DNA of 44,902 bases from Actinomycetota bacterium. GTDB taxonomy: Bacteria; Actinomycetota; Actinomycetes; Actinomycetales; Dermatophilaceae. A program made the translations under genes and the position numbers. Shown piece by piece: positions 16,915 through 27,056 of this stretch. The notes under the pieces were generated by a model. It saw nothing but the letters and a program-made list of their open reading frames with translations, ran no database searches and was not told the origin of the DNA. Numbering within the stretch: position 1 is the first letter of the stretch; the number at the start of each line of letters is the position of its first letter. The stretch covers positions 1-44,902 of the forward strand of contig JAIUOP010000023.1 in assembly GCA_020161815.1 (NCBI GenBank). Reading direction: 5' to 3'.

Positions 16915-16920
16915 TAGGCT
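16915..16920 (+). promoter_or_regulatory. -10 element for a leaderless mRNA (GTPase operon)
   Basis: TAGGCT ends 6 nt before the GTG at 16927, with no ribosome site between. This supports the GTG as the true start and as the approximate transcription start of the GTPase operon. Confidence 0.55.
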
Positions 16921-16926
16921 GGCCGG

Positions 16927-18636
16927 GTGGCAGCCTTGGGCACTGACGAGCACCTCCTCGTGGAGGCGGTCTCCGACCTGCGTGCGGCCGTCGACGAGAG
17001 CGCATTGCCCTTCGAGGTCCCCGGCCGGGACGAGGCGCTGGCCGCTCGCCGCGACCTGCTCCAGCAGCTCGACGACTACGTCCTGCCCCGGCTGCGCTCC
17101 CTCGACGCGCCCCTGCTCGCCGTCGTCGGCGGCTCCACCGGCGCCGGCAAGTCGACCCTGGTGAACTCATTGGTGGGCGCGCAGGTCTCTCGCTCGGGTG
17201 TCATCCGCCCCACCACGACCCGACCGGTGCTCGTCCACCACCCGGACGACGAGCACTGGTTCGCGGACGCCCGGATCCTGCCCGGCCTGGCTCGCGTGAC
17301 GGGAGCCGAGAGCGACGAGGCGCAGCCGGGGACGGTGCGCCTGGCGCGTTCGACCGCCCTGCCGGCCGGCATGGCCCTGCTCGACGCGCCCGACATCGAC
17401 TCCGTCGTGCAAGCCAACCGCGAGCTCGCCGGCCAGCTCCTCTCCGCCGCCGACCTGTGGCTCTTCGTCACCACGGCCGCGCGCTACGCCGACGCGGTGC
17501 CCTGGGACCTGCTGCGCACCGCCGCCGACCGTGGCACCGCCGTGGCGATCATCCTCGACCGGGTCCCCCCGGAGGCCACCGACGAGATCCGGCCGCACCT
17601 GGTGGCGATGCTGCGTGAGCAGGGTCTGGCCACGGCGCCGGTCTTCGCCATCCCGGAGGTCCAGCTCACCCAGGCCGGACTTCTGCCCGAGGAGGCCATG
17701 GCCCGGCTCAAGGGCTGGCTGCACGCCCTCGCCAGCGACTCCCGGGCCCGCACGGTCGTCGTCAGCCAGACCCTCAAGGGCGCCATCGGGTCCCTCGAGG
17801 GCCGCACCGCCGACCTCGCCGAGGCCGCGCAGGCCCAGAGCATCGCCCGCCGTGACCTCTTGGCGGCCGTCAACGAGCAGTTCGCTCGCGCCCACGCCGA
17901 GGTCAAGGCCGGCATGACCGACGGCACACTGCTCCGGGGCGAGGTGCTCGCGCGCTGGCAGGAGTTCGTCGGCACGGGCGAGTTCTTCCGCCAGGTCGAG
18001 TCCACGATCGGACGCTGGCGGGACCGCCTCACGGCGGCGGTCAAGGGCGCCCCGCCCTCGGCCACCCTCGGCGAGGCCCTCCAGAGCGGCGTGGCGGCAC
18101 TCGTGACCGCTCATGGTGAGTCCGCCATCACCGAGACCATCCGCGACCTCCGCCGCGCGGACGGCGGCCAGACCGTGCTCGCCGCCCACCCGGACCTGGC
18201 CCAGGGGTCGTCGGGCTTCCGCGAGTCGGTCGACCGCCTCGTGCGTGACTGGCAGGGCGAGATCTTCGACATGGTCCGCACCGAGGGCGGCAACCGACGC
18301 ACCAACGCCCGCGTCGCGGCATACGGAGTGAACGGGATCGGGCTCTTCCTCATGCTCGTGACCTTCGCCCACACCGGAGGCCTCTCGGGGGCCGAGGTCG
18401 GCATCGCCGGTGGCACCTCCGTGCTCGCGCAGCGGGTCCTCGAGGCGATCTTCGGGGACCAGGCCGTCCGCGAAATGGCCACCCGGGCGCGCCGCTCCCT
18501 TCTCGAGCGGGTCGATTCCCTGTATGCCGTGGAGCGCGGGCGCTTCCTCGCCGCCATCGAGGGGCTGGGCAATGTCGACGGCCAGGCGGCCCGCCTCGAC
18601 GCGGCCGCCCGCGCGCTCGCCGGGGCGCGCGGATGA
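16927..18636 (+). CDS. Dynamin-like GTPase, first of a pair
   Basis: The 569-residue product has a GTPase domain: G1 GGSTGAGKSTLVNSLVG (about 68-84), Thr-rich G2 RPTTTRPV (about 94), G3 LLDAPDID (about 156). The expected N/TKxD G4 is replaced by IILDRVPP, so base recognition is atypical. A long helical part follows, then one hydrophobic stretch near residue 465 (GLFLMLVTFA), giving membrane contact. The plan resembles actinobacterial dynamin-like proteins that act in pairs on membranes, for example Streptomyces DynA/DynB at the division septum. The link to those is inference. It overlaps the second GTPase by ATGA. Confidence 0.8.
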   Translation: MAALGTDEHLLVEAVSDLRAAVDESALPFEVPGRDEALAARRDLLQQLDDYVLPRLRSLDAPLLAVVGGSTGAGKSTLVNSLVGAQVSRSGVIRPTTTRPVLVHHPDDEHWFADARILPGLARVTGAESDEAQPGTVRLARSTALPAGMALLDAPDIDSVVQANRELAGQLLSAADLWLFVTTAARYADAVPWDLLRTAADRGTAVAIILDRVPPEATDEIRPHLVAMLREQGLATAPVFAIPEVQLTQAGLLPEEAMARLKGWLHALASDSRARTVVVSQTLKGAIGSLEGRTADLAEAAQAQSIARRDLLAAVNEQFARAHAEVKAGMTDGTLLRGEVLARWQEFVGTGEFFRQVESTIGRWRDRLTAAVKGAPPSATLGEALQSGVAALVTAHGESAITETIRDLRRADGGQTVLAAHPDLAQGSSGFRESVDRLVRDWQGEIFDMVRTEGGNRRTNARVAAYGVNGIGLFLMLVTFAHTGGLSGAEVGIAGGTSVLAQRVLEAIFGDQAVREMATRARRSLLERVDSLYAVERGRFLAAIEGLGNVDGQAARLDAAARALAGARG

Positions 18637-20303
18637 GCCCGATCCGACCCGGTCGGGCCGTCGTGCCCGCCGTCTCGGCCGAGGCGCTGCGGGAGGCGTC
18701 GGCGGCGCTGCGCGAGGCGGTGCGCGCGGGGGATGCCCAGCTGCCGGCCGGACCGTCGTCCTCGGCCGCCGCCGTCGTGACCAAGGTCCACGAGCGCACC
18801 TCCCTCGTCGGCGGCCACACCGTCGTGGCCCTGGCCGGCGCCACTGGCAGCGGCAAGTCGAGCCTGTTCAACCGCCTCGTCGGCACTCAGGTGGCCACCG
18901 TCGGGGCCCGCCGACCCACGACCAGCACGCCCACCGCCGCGGTCTGGGGGGAGGAGCCCGCCGGCGAGCTGCTCGACTGGCTCGACGTCTCCTCGCGGCA
19001 CCACGTCGCCACCGGGGATCGTCAAGCGACGGGCGGCCCGGTCGGCTCCCTGGACGGGCTGGTCCTGCTCGACCTGCCGGACTTCGACTCCCGTGAGGGT
19101 GCCAACCGGGAGGAGGCCGAGCGCGTCCTCGCACTGGTCGACCTGTTCGTGTGGGTCACCGACCCGCAGAAGTATGCCGATGCACGCCTGCACGACGACT
19201 ACGTCGCGGCCCTGTCCGGGCACGGGGCCGTGATGCTCGTGGTGCTCAACCAGGTCGACCGGTTGAGCCCGAGCGAGCGGGAGCAGTGCGTCCTCGACCT
19301 CGGGCGCCTGCTGGCGCGTGATGGGATCGAGGGGGCCACGGTGCTCCCGGTGTCCGCGACGTCGGGCGAGGGCATCGACGCGCTCGTCCAGCGGCTGGCC
19401 AACACCGTCACCGGCCAGAATGCCGCGCGAGACCGCTTGGCGGCCGATGTCCGCTCCGCGGCCCAGCGACTCTCGAGTGCCGTGGCCGACACCGAGCCGG
19501 ACCTGAAGGCACACGAGCAGTCCGAGCTGGTCGATGCACTGTCCCGCTCGGCCGGCGTCTCCACGGTGGTCGACGCCGTCGGCCGGGACTATCGCATGGA
19601 GGCGGTGGCCCACACCGGGTGGCCGTTCACCCGCTGGGTCCAGGCCTTCCGGCCGCGACCGCTGCGCCGTCTCCGGCTCGACGACAAGACCGTCGAGGTC
19701 ACTGACCGGGACGTGCGCTCGGTGCTGGGACGTTCCTCCATCCCGCCGCCCTCGCCCGCCGCCCGGGCCGCGGTGGCGCTCGCCACCCGCAATATCGCCG
19801 GTCGGGCCGGTGCCGGCCTCCCTGTGCCGTGGGCCGACGCCGTCGACGCGGCGGTGGCACCTCCGGGTTCGGACCTCACCGATGCGCTCGATCGGGCGGT
19901 CGTCGCGACCCCCCTGCGCGGTCGGGACCCGGCGTGGTGGCGGGTGCTCGGGGTGCTGCAGGTGCTCCTCGCGATCGCCGCCGTGGCCGGGCTGGTGTGG
20001 TACCTCGCGCTTTGGGGGATGGGCGCGCTCGCCTTCCCCATGCCGGACCCCCCGCTCATCGGGGGCCTGGTGCCGCTGCCGTTCGCCCTCGCCGTGGGTG
20101 GAGTGCTCCTCGGGCTGCTCATCGCGGCGCTCGGGCGGATCATGGCCGGCGTCGGGGCACGGCGCCGCTCGACGTCGGTGGAGCGCCGATTGCGCTCCGC
20201 GGTGGCGGACGTGGCCGACGAGTACATCCTCGCGCCGGTGGCCGAGGTGCTGGAGCGTCACCGCACCACGCGGCAGGCCCTGGAGCGCGCTCGGGCCCTC
20301 TGA
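18633..20303 (+). CDS. Dynamin-like GTPase, second of a pair, two C-terminal membrane helices
   Basis: The 556-residue product has G1 LAGATGSGKSSLFNRLVG (about 69), G2 RRPTTSTP, G3 LLDLPDFDS (about 148) and G4 VLNQVDRLS (about 206, an NQxD form of NKxD), so it looks fully GTPase-competent. Two strong membrane helices lie near residues 433-460 and 475-500, followed by a basic tail and an acidic C-terminal helix. It is translationally coupled to the first GTPase. A hetero-oligomer with one competent and one degenerate partner is plausible. ssb follows 136 nt downstream. Confidence 0.82.
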   Translation: MSPIRPGRAVVPAVSAEALREASAALREAVRAGDAQLPAGPSSSAAAVVTKVHERTSLVGGHTVVALAGATGSGKSSLFNRLVGTQVATVGARRPTTSTPTAAVWGEEPAGELLDWLDVSSRHHVATGDRQATGGPVGSLDGLVLLDLPDFDSREGANREEAERVLALVDLFVWVTDPQKYADARLHDDYVAALSGHGAVMLVVLNQVDRLSPSEREQCVLDLGRLLARDGIEGATVLPVSATSGEGIDALVQRLANTVTGQNAARDRLAADVRSAAQRLSSAVADTEPDLKAHEQSELVDALSRSAGVSTVVDAVGRDYRMEAVAHTGWPFTRWVQAFRPRPLRRLRLDDKTVEVTDRDVRSVLGRSSIPPPSPAARAAVALATRNIAGRAGAGLPVPWADAVDAAVAPPGSDLTDALDRAVVATPLRGRDPAWWRVLGVLQVLLAIAAVAGLVWYLALWGMGALAFPMPDPPLIGGLVPLPFALAVGGVLLGLLIAALGRIMAGVGARRRSTSVERRLRSAVADVADEYILAPVAEVLERHRTTRQALERARAL

Positions 20304-20312
20304 CCTCGGTGG

Positions 20313-20321
20313 TTGTCCACA
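20313..20321 (+). promoter_or_regulatory. DnaA-box-like 9-mer upstream of ssb
   Basis: TTGTCCACA is an exact match to the DnaA box of high-GC actinobacteria. It lies in the gap before ssb, 10 nt after the GTPase stop codon. Confidence 0.5.
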
Positions 20322-20342
20322 TGGCCCTGCGCCGGTGGTGTG

Positions 20343-20351
20343 TCGTCCACA
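20343..20351 (+). promoter_or_regulatory. Second DnaA-box-like 9-mer upstream of ssb
   Basis: TCGTCCACA differs from the box at 20313 by one base, is in the same orientation and lies 30 nt (about three helical turns) downstream, so both would face the same side of the helix. Confidence 0.45.
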
Positions 20352-20439
20352 GGTCGGCTGGCACGGGGTGTCCGCGGGCGTGGTCGCCGGAAGGCTCCCA
20401 CCTGACGGGCCCACCCGGGGCCCGGAAGGGATCGAACCC

Positions 20440-20991
20440 ATGAACGAGACAGCCATCACCGTCCACGGCCGCCTGACGGCCGACCCGGTCGTTCGCCGCT
20501 CCATGAAGGACGGCACGCCCATGGCGACCTTCCGGATCGCCACCAACGCCCGCAAGCGCAATCCCGAGGCGCCCGGCGGCTACGAGGACGGCGCCACGAG
20601 CTACTACAGCGTCGTCGCCTTTCGCTCGCTGGGCGCCAACTCGTCGATGGCCCTGAGCAAGGGCGACCCGGTGGTGGTGAGTGGGAACCTCGAGATCGAG
20701 GAGTTCACCCGCCCGGATGGCTCGAAGGGCTCGACGGCCCAGATCCTGGCCCAGGCGATCGGCCACGACCTCACGTGGGGCGTCACCATGTTCCGCAAGG
20801 TCAGCCGGGGAGCGGGCGGCGAGGCGCTCGCTCCGGACCCTCGCGTGCAGGCCGCCACGTCCGCCCTCGCAGAGCTGGCCCAGGACGAGGCCGCCGGTGA
20901 GCACCCGGCCTACGACTACGTGGGCGAGGACGGGTCGCTCGTGGACTCGGTGACCGGCGAGGTCCGGGAGGGCAGCCGCCCGGCGGCGTGA
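20440..20991 (+). CDS. ssb: Single-stranded DNA-binding protein, paralogue without acidic tail
   Basis: The 183-residue protein has an N-terminal OB fold: ETAITVHGRLTADPVVR, MATFRIATNARKR, TSYYSVVAFRSLG and KGDPVVVSGNLEI are typical SSB strands. The C-terminus ends REGSRPAA and lacks the acidic DDDIPF-type tip that recruits partners, so this is likely a specialised paralogue, not the main replication SSB. In Streptomyces the tail-less SsbB is known to be needed for chromosome segregation. ATG 20440 has GGAAGGG 9 nt upstream. The gap to the GTPase pair holds two DnaA-box-like sites. Confidence 0.9.
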   Translation: MNETAITVHGRLTADPVVRRSMKDGTPMATFRIATNARKRNPEAPGGYEDGATSYYSVVAFRSLGANSSMALSKGDPVVVSGNLEIEEFTRPDGSKGSTAQILAQAIGHDLTWGVTMFRKVSRGAGGEALAPDPRVQAATSALAELAQDEAAGEHPAYDYVGEDGSLVDSVTGEVREGSRPAA

Positions 20992-21038
20992 ACGGCATAC
21001 GAGGTCTCGGGGATTCGGGTTTGCGGCAGGGGAGTCGA

Positions 21039-21044
21039 TAGCCT
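21039..21044 (+). promoter_or_regulatory. -10 element for leaderless ettA mRNA
   Basis: TAGCCT is followed by TGCCGC and ATG 21051. This gives ettA its own promoter, separate from ssb. Confidence 0.5.
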
Positions 21045-21050
21045 TGCCGC

Positions 21051-22733
<1,683 letters not shown>

Positions 22734-22748
22734 ATCGACCGGGCCGCT

Positions 22749-22785
22749 CCGCGATCCTCTGCCGCCTCGGCCACAGAGGTCGCGG
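22749..22785. terminator. Hairpin between ettA and the methyltransferase gene
   Basis: CCGCGA-T-CCTCTG (22749-22761) pairs with CAGAGGTCGCGG (22774-22785), giving a 12-bp stem with one bulged T and a 12-nt loop. It lies between convergent genes and can serve both. Confidence 0.6.
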
Positions 22786-22795
22786 ACGCTGCCGT

Positions 22796-23521
22796 TCAGA
22801 GGGGCTTGCGGGCCGCGAGGAAGACCGAGGACCCGAAGGGCAGGTCCCGACGACGCATCACGACGGCGTCCATGCGGGACAGACGGGTGAGAGCGGTATT
22901 CAGGGGGCGCGGCACCGTGGGAATCTCGGCGATGTCCTGGGGTTCGGTGCGGCGTCCCAGGAACCGCCGGGTCAGCCGCTCCGCCGCGAACAGCGGAAAG
23001 ACGCTGGCAAAGGCATAGGTCGAGCGGAGGACGGTCAGCCCAACGTTCTCCACACCGGCGCGGGCGCGATCAATGGTGTAGCGCCGATGGTGGCCATTGG
23101 CGATGTCGTGGTCGCTCCACGCCCACTGGTAGGCGGGCACGGCCATGAGGAACGTTCCCCCCGGGCGGAGCACGCGGGCAACCTCGGCCAGGGCCACCGA
23201 CTCCGGCTCACAGTGCTCGATCACGTCGAACGCCGACACCACGTCAAAGGACCCGTCGCCGAAGGGTAGAGCCATCGCCGACCCGCACACGCCATTGGCC
23301 CCGATGCCGCGTGGGTCGATGTCGAGGGCGGCGACATGCTCGGCGACATCCACGATCCACCCGGCGCTGGGACCGTCGGCCGAGCCGATGTCGAGCGCGC
23401 GTGTGGCCCCCACGGCATACGTGCCGAGGCTGGCCTGTAGGAGGTGGGAGCGCGCGACGTACCACCAGTAGTCCTGGACGGCGTGGGACGGGGAGCCGCC
23501 GTGACCTGACCTGGCGTTCAC
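22796..23521 (-). CDS. Class I SAM-dependent methyltransferase
   Basis: The 241-residue product has motif I ALDIGSADG (about 44), an acidic residue after strand 2 (AALDIDPRG), and FDVVSAFDVIEH with VLRPGGTFLMAVP, as in Methyltransf_11-type enzymes. GTG 23521 is chosen because it overlaps the upstream acyltransferase stop by GTGA. Longer in-frame starts run into that gene. It is the last of three coupled genes: O-antigen-ligase-like, acyltransferase, methyltransferase. A sugar or lipid-linked glycan is the likely acceptor, for example capping of a chain, but this is inference. Confidence 0.87.
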   Translation of the reverse strand: MNARSGHGGSPSHAVQDYWWYVARSHLLQASLGTYAVGATRALDIGSADGPSAGWIVDVAEHVAALDIDPRGIGANGVCGSAMALPFGDGSFDVVSAFDVIEHCEPESVALAEVARVLRPGGTFLMAVPAYQWAWSDHDIANGHHRRYTIDRARAGVENVGLTVLRSTYAFASVFPLFAAERLTRRFLGRRTEPQDIAEIPTVPRPLNTALTRLSRMDAVVMRRRDLPFGSSVFLAARKPL

Positions 23522-24603
23522 CGGCCCAACCCTACGTTCTCCGATGGCGGAGTGCTTTGCCAACGGCGCTGCATTGCGTTCCTCAGCGCTCTCGTCGCAG
23601 TCACCTCGCCGACCCGGTGGAGCGCCTCGGCGCACAGGAAGAGGCTGAGCAGCGCCACGACGACGGCGGCGTCACGGCCGAGTCGAGGAGTGAAGGTGTG
23701 CACCAGGAAGTACCCGAGCGCCGTGTGGAAGATGTAGAGGCTGAAGCTGACTCGGCCGAGCCACCGCACAGGCGCGACGCGGAGGGGTGAGGTGGAGGCG
23801 CGGACGGTCACGATCAGCATCAGAGCGCACAGACCGCCGACGACGGCGCCGTAGCGAGCGCTGTGCAGGAGAGTGGCACAGGCCGTCGCCACCACGGTTC
23901 CGCCGACGGGCCACAGCCAGGAGACCTCACGGGTGCGCGCCAGGAACATCAGGCAGCCCGAGGCGAACAGCGGGCCATACTCCGCCAGGGTCACGTTGAG
24001 GATGATCTTCCAGGTCCGAGCCACCGCTTCTGGTGGGATCCCGTGTGAGTGGGGTGCCGCCACGACGCTGACCGCCAGTGAGACCACGAGCCAGGTGCTC
24101 ATCACGAGGAGGACGACCCGGGTCGTGAGGCGAGACCTCGTCGCCCACAACAAGAGGCCGATGAGGATGTAGAACTGCATCTCGATGGCCAAGGTCCAGG
24201 AGACGGGATCGATGCCGTCGATGAGGAACCACCGCTGGACCATGGTCAGGTTGGCGAGCACGCCGGTGAGCGTGACCCTCTCCGGGGACTCGGCCCAGAG
24301 CAGGGTGATCATCACCGTGCCGGCGAGGGCGATCCAGTAGGTCGGGTAGAGCCTGGCAAAGCGCGCCACCGCAAATCCGGAGACGCTGCTCTGACGGCGT
24401 GCGGTCATCAGGATGACGAAACCGCTGATCAGGAAGAAGAGCTGGACGCCGAACGCTCCGTACCGGAACTGGAGGCTCGCCGGCTCCGTGCCCGGGAAGT
24501 AGGTGTCGTAGGTGACCAGCAGGTGTCCGACGACGACGGCGAGCGCGGCGATGCCGCGCAATCCGTCCAACTCGACGAAGCGCGACGAGGGGGCGGTGGT
24601 CAT
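23518..24603 (-). CDS. Acyltransferase 3 family membrane protein
   Basis: The 361-residue product has about ten membrane segments. The signature LDGLRGIAALAVVVGHL places Arg16 and the putative catalytic His27 at the start of helix 1. Such proteins O-acylate cell-surface sugars. The ATG overlaps the O-antigen-ligase-like stop by 4 nt. The longer in-frame extension upstream has no coding character. It is one of three acyltransferase-3 proteins in the window. Sequence outside the motif differs clearly from the other two. Confidence 0.9.
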   Translation of the reverse strand: MTTAPSSRFVELDGLRGIAALAVVVGHLLVTYDTYFPGTEPASLQFRYGAFGVQLFFLISGFVILMTARRQSSVSGFAVARFARLYPTYWIALAGTVMITLLWAESPERVTLTGVLANLTMVQRWFLIDGIDPVSWTLAIEMQFYILIGLLLWATRSRLTTRVVLLVMSTWLVVSLAVSVVAAPHSHGIPPEAVARTWKIILNVTLAEYGPLFASGCLMFLARTREVSWLWPVGGTVVATACATLLHSARYGAVVGGLCALMLIVTVRASTSPLRVAPVRWLGRVSFSLYIFHTALGYFLVHTFTPRLGRDAAVVVALLSLFLCAEALHRVGEVTATRALRNAMQRRWQSTPPSENVGLGR

Positions 24604-25844
24604 GCCGGGGCGCGCGCGCGGTCTCGTGAGCGATCGGGCCGGAGGCGCCAGGAGCGTTTGCCGCCCTCCGGCTCCGGCTCGGTCACCGTCTCGGCGACCA
24701 CATAGCTCGCGATGCTGATGCCCAGGACCAGCGCTGCGGTGGTCGTCGAGAACACCTCGCCCAGTCTCGAGGCACAGACCAGGACCGTGACGTTGGCCGC
24801 CTCGGCCGAGGCGAACAGGCTGCTCGCTGGTGGGTTCTTGTGGAAGACCGCGACGCCCAGGATGAGGTGCAGGACCAGCAGCACGATGAGGTAGGGCCAA
24901 CCACCCTCGACGAGGCGCGCCAGGTAGGAGTTGTGGAAGAGGTAGGTCTGGTCCCCGATGGGGAGGTAGGCCTGTGCGATGCCGCGCCCGTACCAGGGAG
25001 ACTCAGCCCACTTGATCCGTGCTGCTTCGTCGATGCGAGCCCGGAGCTGGTCGCTGCCCACCCGGTCCGCGAAGACGCCGACCTGTGAGTAGCGTGACTC
25101 CACGTAGCTGAGCAAGAGGTAGAGGGTCCCGAGGAAGCCCCAGCGGGCATAGGCGGGTGTGCGCGGCCTGAGGAAGTACCAGATCATTCCCAGCGCGAGA
25201 CCCGCCAGGGCGGTGCGCGAGCCCGTGGTCCAGACCAGGCCCGAGAACACGAGCAGACTGCCCCAACGTTGCCAGTCTGCTCGGCTCACCCCGAACGCCA
25301 GGATCGCGACACAGGCGTAGGCGAAGCCGGCCACGTTCTTGTCGAGGAGGTACCCCGACAGTGAGGATCCGTAGTTGCGCGGAGCGATGCCGGCGAAGAA
25401 CAGTGCCGCGTTGACGAGCAGGCCCATCACCGCACCGCGCACGACGGACGCGGCATCGATGCGTCCCGAGGCGATGAACAGCGTGAACACGCCCACCAGG
25501 GCAAGGCGCAGCACGCGTGTCGTCCAGGGGAACGGCGAGACCTCCGGCGAGAAGTACGTGACCACGACCAGCCATGCCAGCGTGAGGACCATGAGCGGAG
25601 GCACCCAGGGAATGGCGCGGAAGGTGCGGGTCGGCCGCCGGGTGAAGGCGAGGAAGAGCAGGATCAGCATGGCCAAGCCACCGACCGGCAGGGCCTCGAC
25701 GCCGGGGACCGCGATGGCAACGAGCACGAGGGCGCCGAGGAAGAAGTCGCTCAAACGGGTGGCGCCGAAAGCGTCAGGATTGGTGTCGACCGGCGTCTCG
25801 ACCAGGTTGCCCCACGCGCCTTCCGCAGGGGTGTTGAAGGCCAT
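24600..25844 (-). CDS. O-antigen ligase/polymerase-like membrane protein (Wzy_C type)
   Basis: The 414-residue product has about ten to twelve membrane helices. The large loop has FHNSYLARLVEGGWPYL (about 300), the His-containing pattern of O-antigen ligases and polymerases, with TGSRTALAGLALG before it. These proteins join or polymerise lipid-linked glycans outside the membrane. ATG 25844 is chosen because AGGAG lies 4 nt upstream. In-frame codons further up run into the divergent gene's leader. It heads the three-gene leftward operon. Confidence 0.82.
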   Translation of the reverse strand: MAFNTPAEGAWGNLVETPVDTNPDAFGATRLSDFFLGALVLVAIAVPGVEALPVGGLAMLILLFLAFTRRPTRTFRAIPWVPPLMVLTLAWLVVVTYFSPEVSPFPWTTRVLRLALVGVFTLFIASGRIDAASVVRGAVMGLLVNAALFFAGIAPRNYGSSLSGYLLDKNVAGFAYACVAILAFGVSRADWQRWGSLLVFSGLVWTTGSRTALAGLALGMIWYFLRPRTPAYARWGFLGTLYLLLSYVESRYSQVGVFADRVGSDQLRARIDEAARIKWAESPWYGRGIAQAYLPIGDQTYLFHNSYLARLVEGGWPYLIVLLVLHLILGVAVFHKNPPASSLFASAEAANVTVLVCASRLGEVFSTTTAALVLGISIASYVVAETVTEPEPEGGKRSWRLRPDRSRDRARAPA

Positions 25845-25942
25845 CTGACTCCTCGTGCGTCCGGCCACGTCTGGACTGCTCATGGTAGTCGGCTTCGGTT
25901 CGCGCTCGGGTCTCGTCGCCGCCGGGCCGTTCAGCAATGGCT

Positions 25943-25948
25943 TAGCCT
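25943..25948 (+). promoter_or_regulatory. -10 element for a leaderless mRNA (acyltransferase at 25957)
   Basis: TAGCCT ends 8 nt before GTG 25957. It favours this GTG over upstream in-frame starts at 25855 and 25882. Confidence 0.45.
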
Positions 25949-25956
25949 TCCTAGCT

Positions 25957-27036
25957 GTGAGGCGCTTGCACTCCTTGGACCGAGCGCGTGGTCTGGCCAT
26001 CTTCGCGATCGTTCTGGGCCACGTGTGGCTGTCGTCGGAGGTGGTGCCCCTCCACCCCTTCGTCTACGCCTTCCACGTCCCGCTGTTCTTCTACCTCTCA
26101 GGGCTCTTCTTCCGGGTGGGTGGACCCGTACAGTGGGCGCGCCTGGCCCGCCGGGTCAGGACGATCGCCATTCCGTATGCCGTGTGGGCGGTGATCTCGG
26201 CCGCGGTGTTCGTGCTGCTCGGTGAGCTTGCGGCCCAGACCTTGCAACGCCGTCAACCGGCCCGGGACCCGCTGGTCTTCGTGCGCGGCATCCTCTTCGC
26301 CAACCCGAGCAATGGCGGGATGGACTGGAACACCCCCTTGTGGTTCCTGCCCGCCATCGTCGTGGCCTATGTCCTCGCGGCAGTCGTCCTGCACCTGCTT
26401 CGACCGCTGGGGCGCGGGGCACTGCCCGTTGCGTTGATCGCCAGCTCGGCACTCAGTCCTTGGGTGGCCACGCAGGACTGGACGCTTCCGATGAGCATCG
26501 AGCGAACCCTGGTCCTGCTGCCCTTCTTCCTGCTCGGCATGCTCTCACGTAGTGTCGTCGTGCGCATCGAGGACGTGCGGGGCGTGGTGGCCAAGGGTGT
26601 GGCCGTGGTGATCGCGGGTGCGTGTTTCTGGGGCGTGTGGGTGATCGGCCACGGCAATGGGGTGGTGGAGTACGTCGTCAAGGCCTACGGGGACTCCTTC
26701 GCCGTGTTCGTCGTGGGTGCCCTGCTGGGCGTCGTCGGCACGCTGGCGGCCGCAGTCGTTCTCCCGTTCGAGTTCCTGGCGATGGCCGGGCGGGACTCGC
26801 TGGCCGTGCTGGTCATGCACAAGTTCTTCGTGGTCGCCGTCCAGATCCTGGCGATCCGGCTCATGCTGGGGGAGCGGTGGGGCACCACCCCGGTGGTCAT
26901 CCTCGGCGCTGCGTTCGCGACGGCGGCCTCGCTCGCCCTGCGCCCCCTGGTCCAACGGGTCTGGCCGCCCCTGTTGGGACGGACCGCCAGGCCTGGGGCT
27001 CGACCCGCTGTGGACATTCGCCCGCCCGTCTCCTGA
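25957..27036 (+). CDS. Acyltransferase family membrane protein (fucose O-acetylase-like)
   Basis: The 359-residue product has about ten membrane segments. LDRARGLAIFAIVLGHVWL at the N-terminus has Arg11 and His22 in the acyltransferase-3 arrangement, and FHVPLFFYLSGLFF follows, as in fucose 4-O-acetylase-like proteins. The upstream open frame from 25855 gives 34 extra residues without hydrophobic or conserved character, so GTG 25957, 8 nt after TAGCCT, is taken as the start. It is divergent from the ligase operon and followed at 27057 by an unknown membrane protein. Confidence 0.87.
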   Translation: MRRLHSLDRARGLAIFAIVLGHVWLSSEVVPLHPFVYAFHVPLFFYLSGLFFRVGGPVQWARLARRVRTIAIPYAVWAVISAAVFVLLGELAAQTLQRRQPARDPLVFVRGILFANPSNGGMDWNTPLWFLPAIVVAYVLAAVVLHLLRPLGRGALPVALIASSALSPWVATQDWTLPMSIERTLVLLPFFLLGMLSRSVVVRIEDVRGVVAKGVAVVIAGACFWGVWVIGHGNGVVEYVVKAYGDSFAVFVVGALLGVVGTLAAAVVLPFEFLAMAGRDSLAVLVMHKFFVVAVQILAIRLMLGERWGTTPVVILGAAFATAASLALRPLVQRVWPPLLGRTARPGARPAVDIRPPVS

Positions 27037-27044
27037 GCCGCCCC

Positions 27045-27050
27045 TAGAGT
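27045..27050 (+). promoter_or_regulatory. -10 element for a leaderless mRNA (gene at 27057)
   Basis: TAGAGT is followed by CGCCGC and ATG 27057, with no ribosome binding site. The gene therefore likely has its own promoter even though it follows the acyltransferase by only 20 nt. Confidence 0.5.
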
Positions 27051-27056
27051 CGCCGC

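Noticed and set aside
18111..20561. An 816-codon minus-strand frame opposite the GTPase pair and ssb
   Set aside because: Composition is Arg/Gly/His-rich shadow sequence. The plus strand has clear GTPase and OB-fold motifs.
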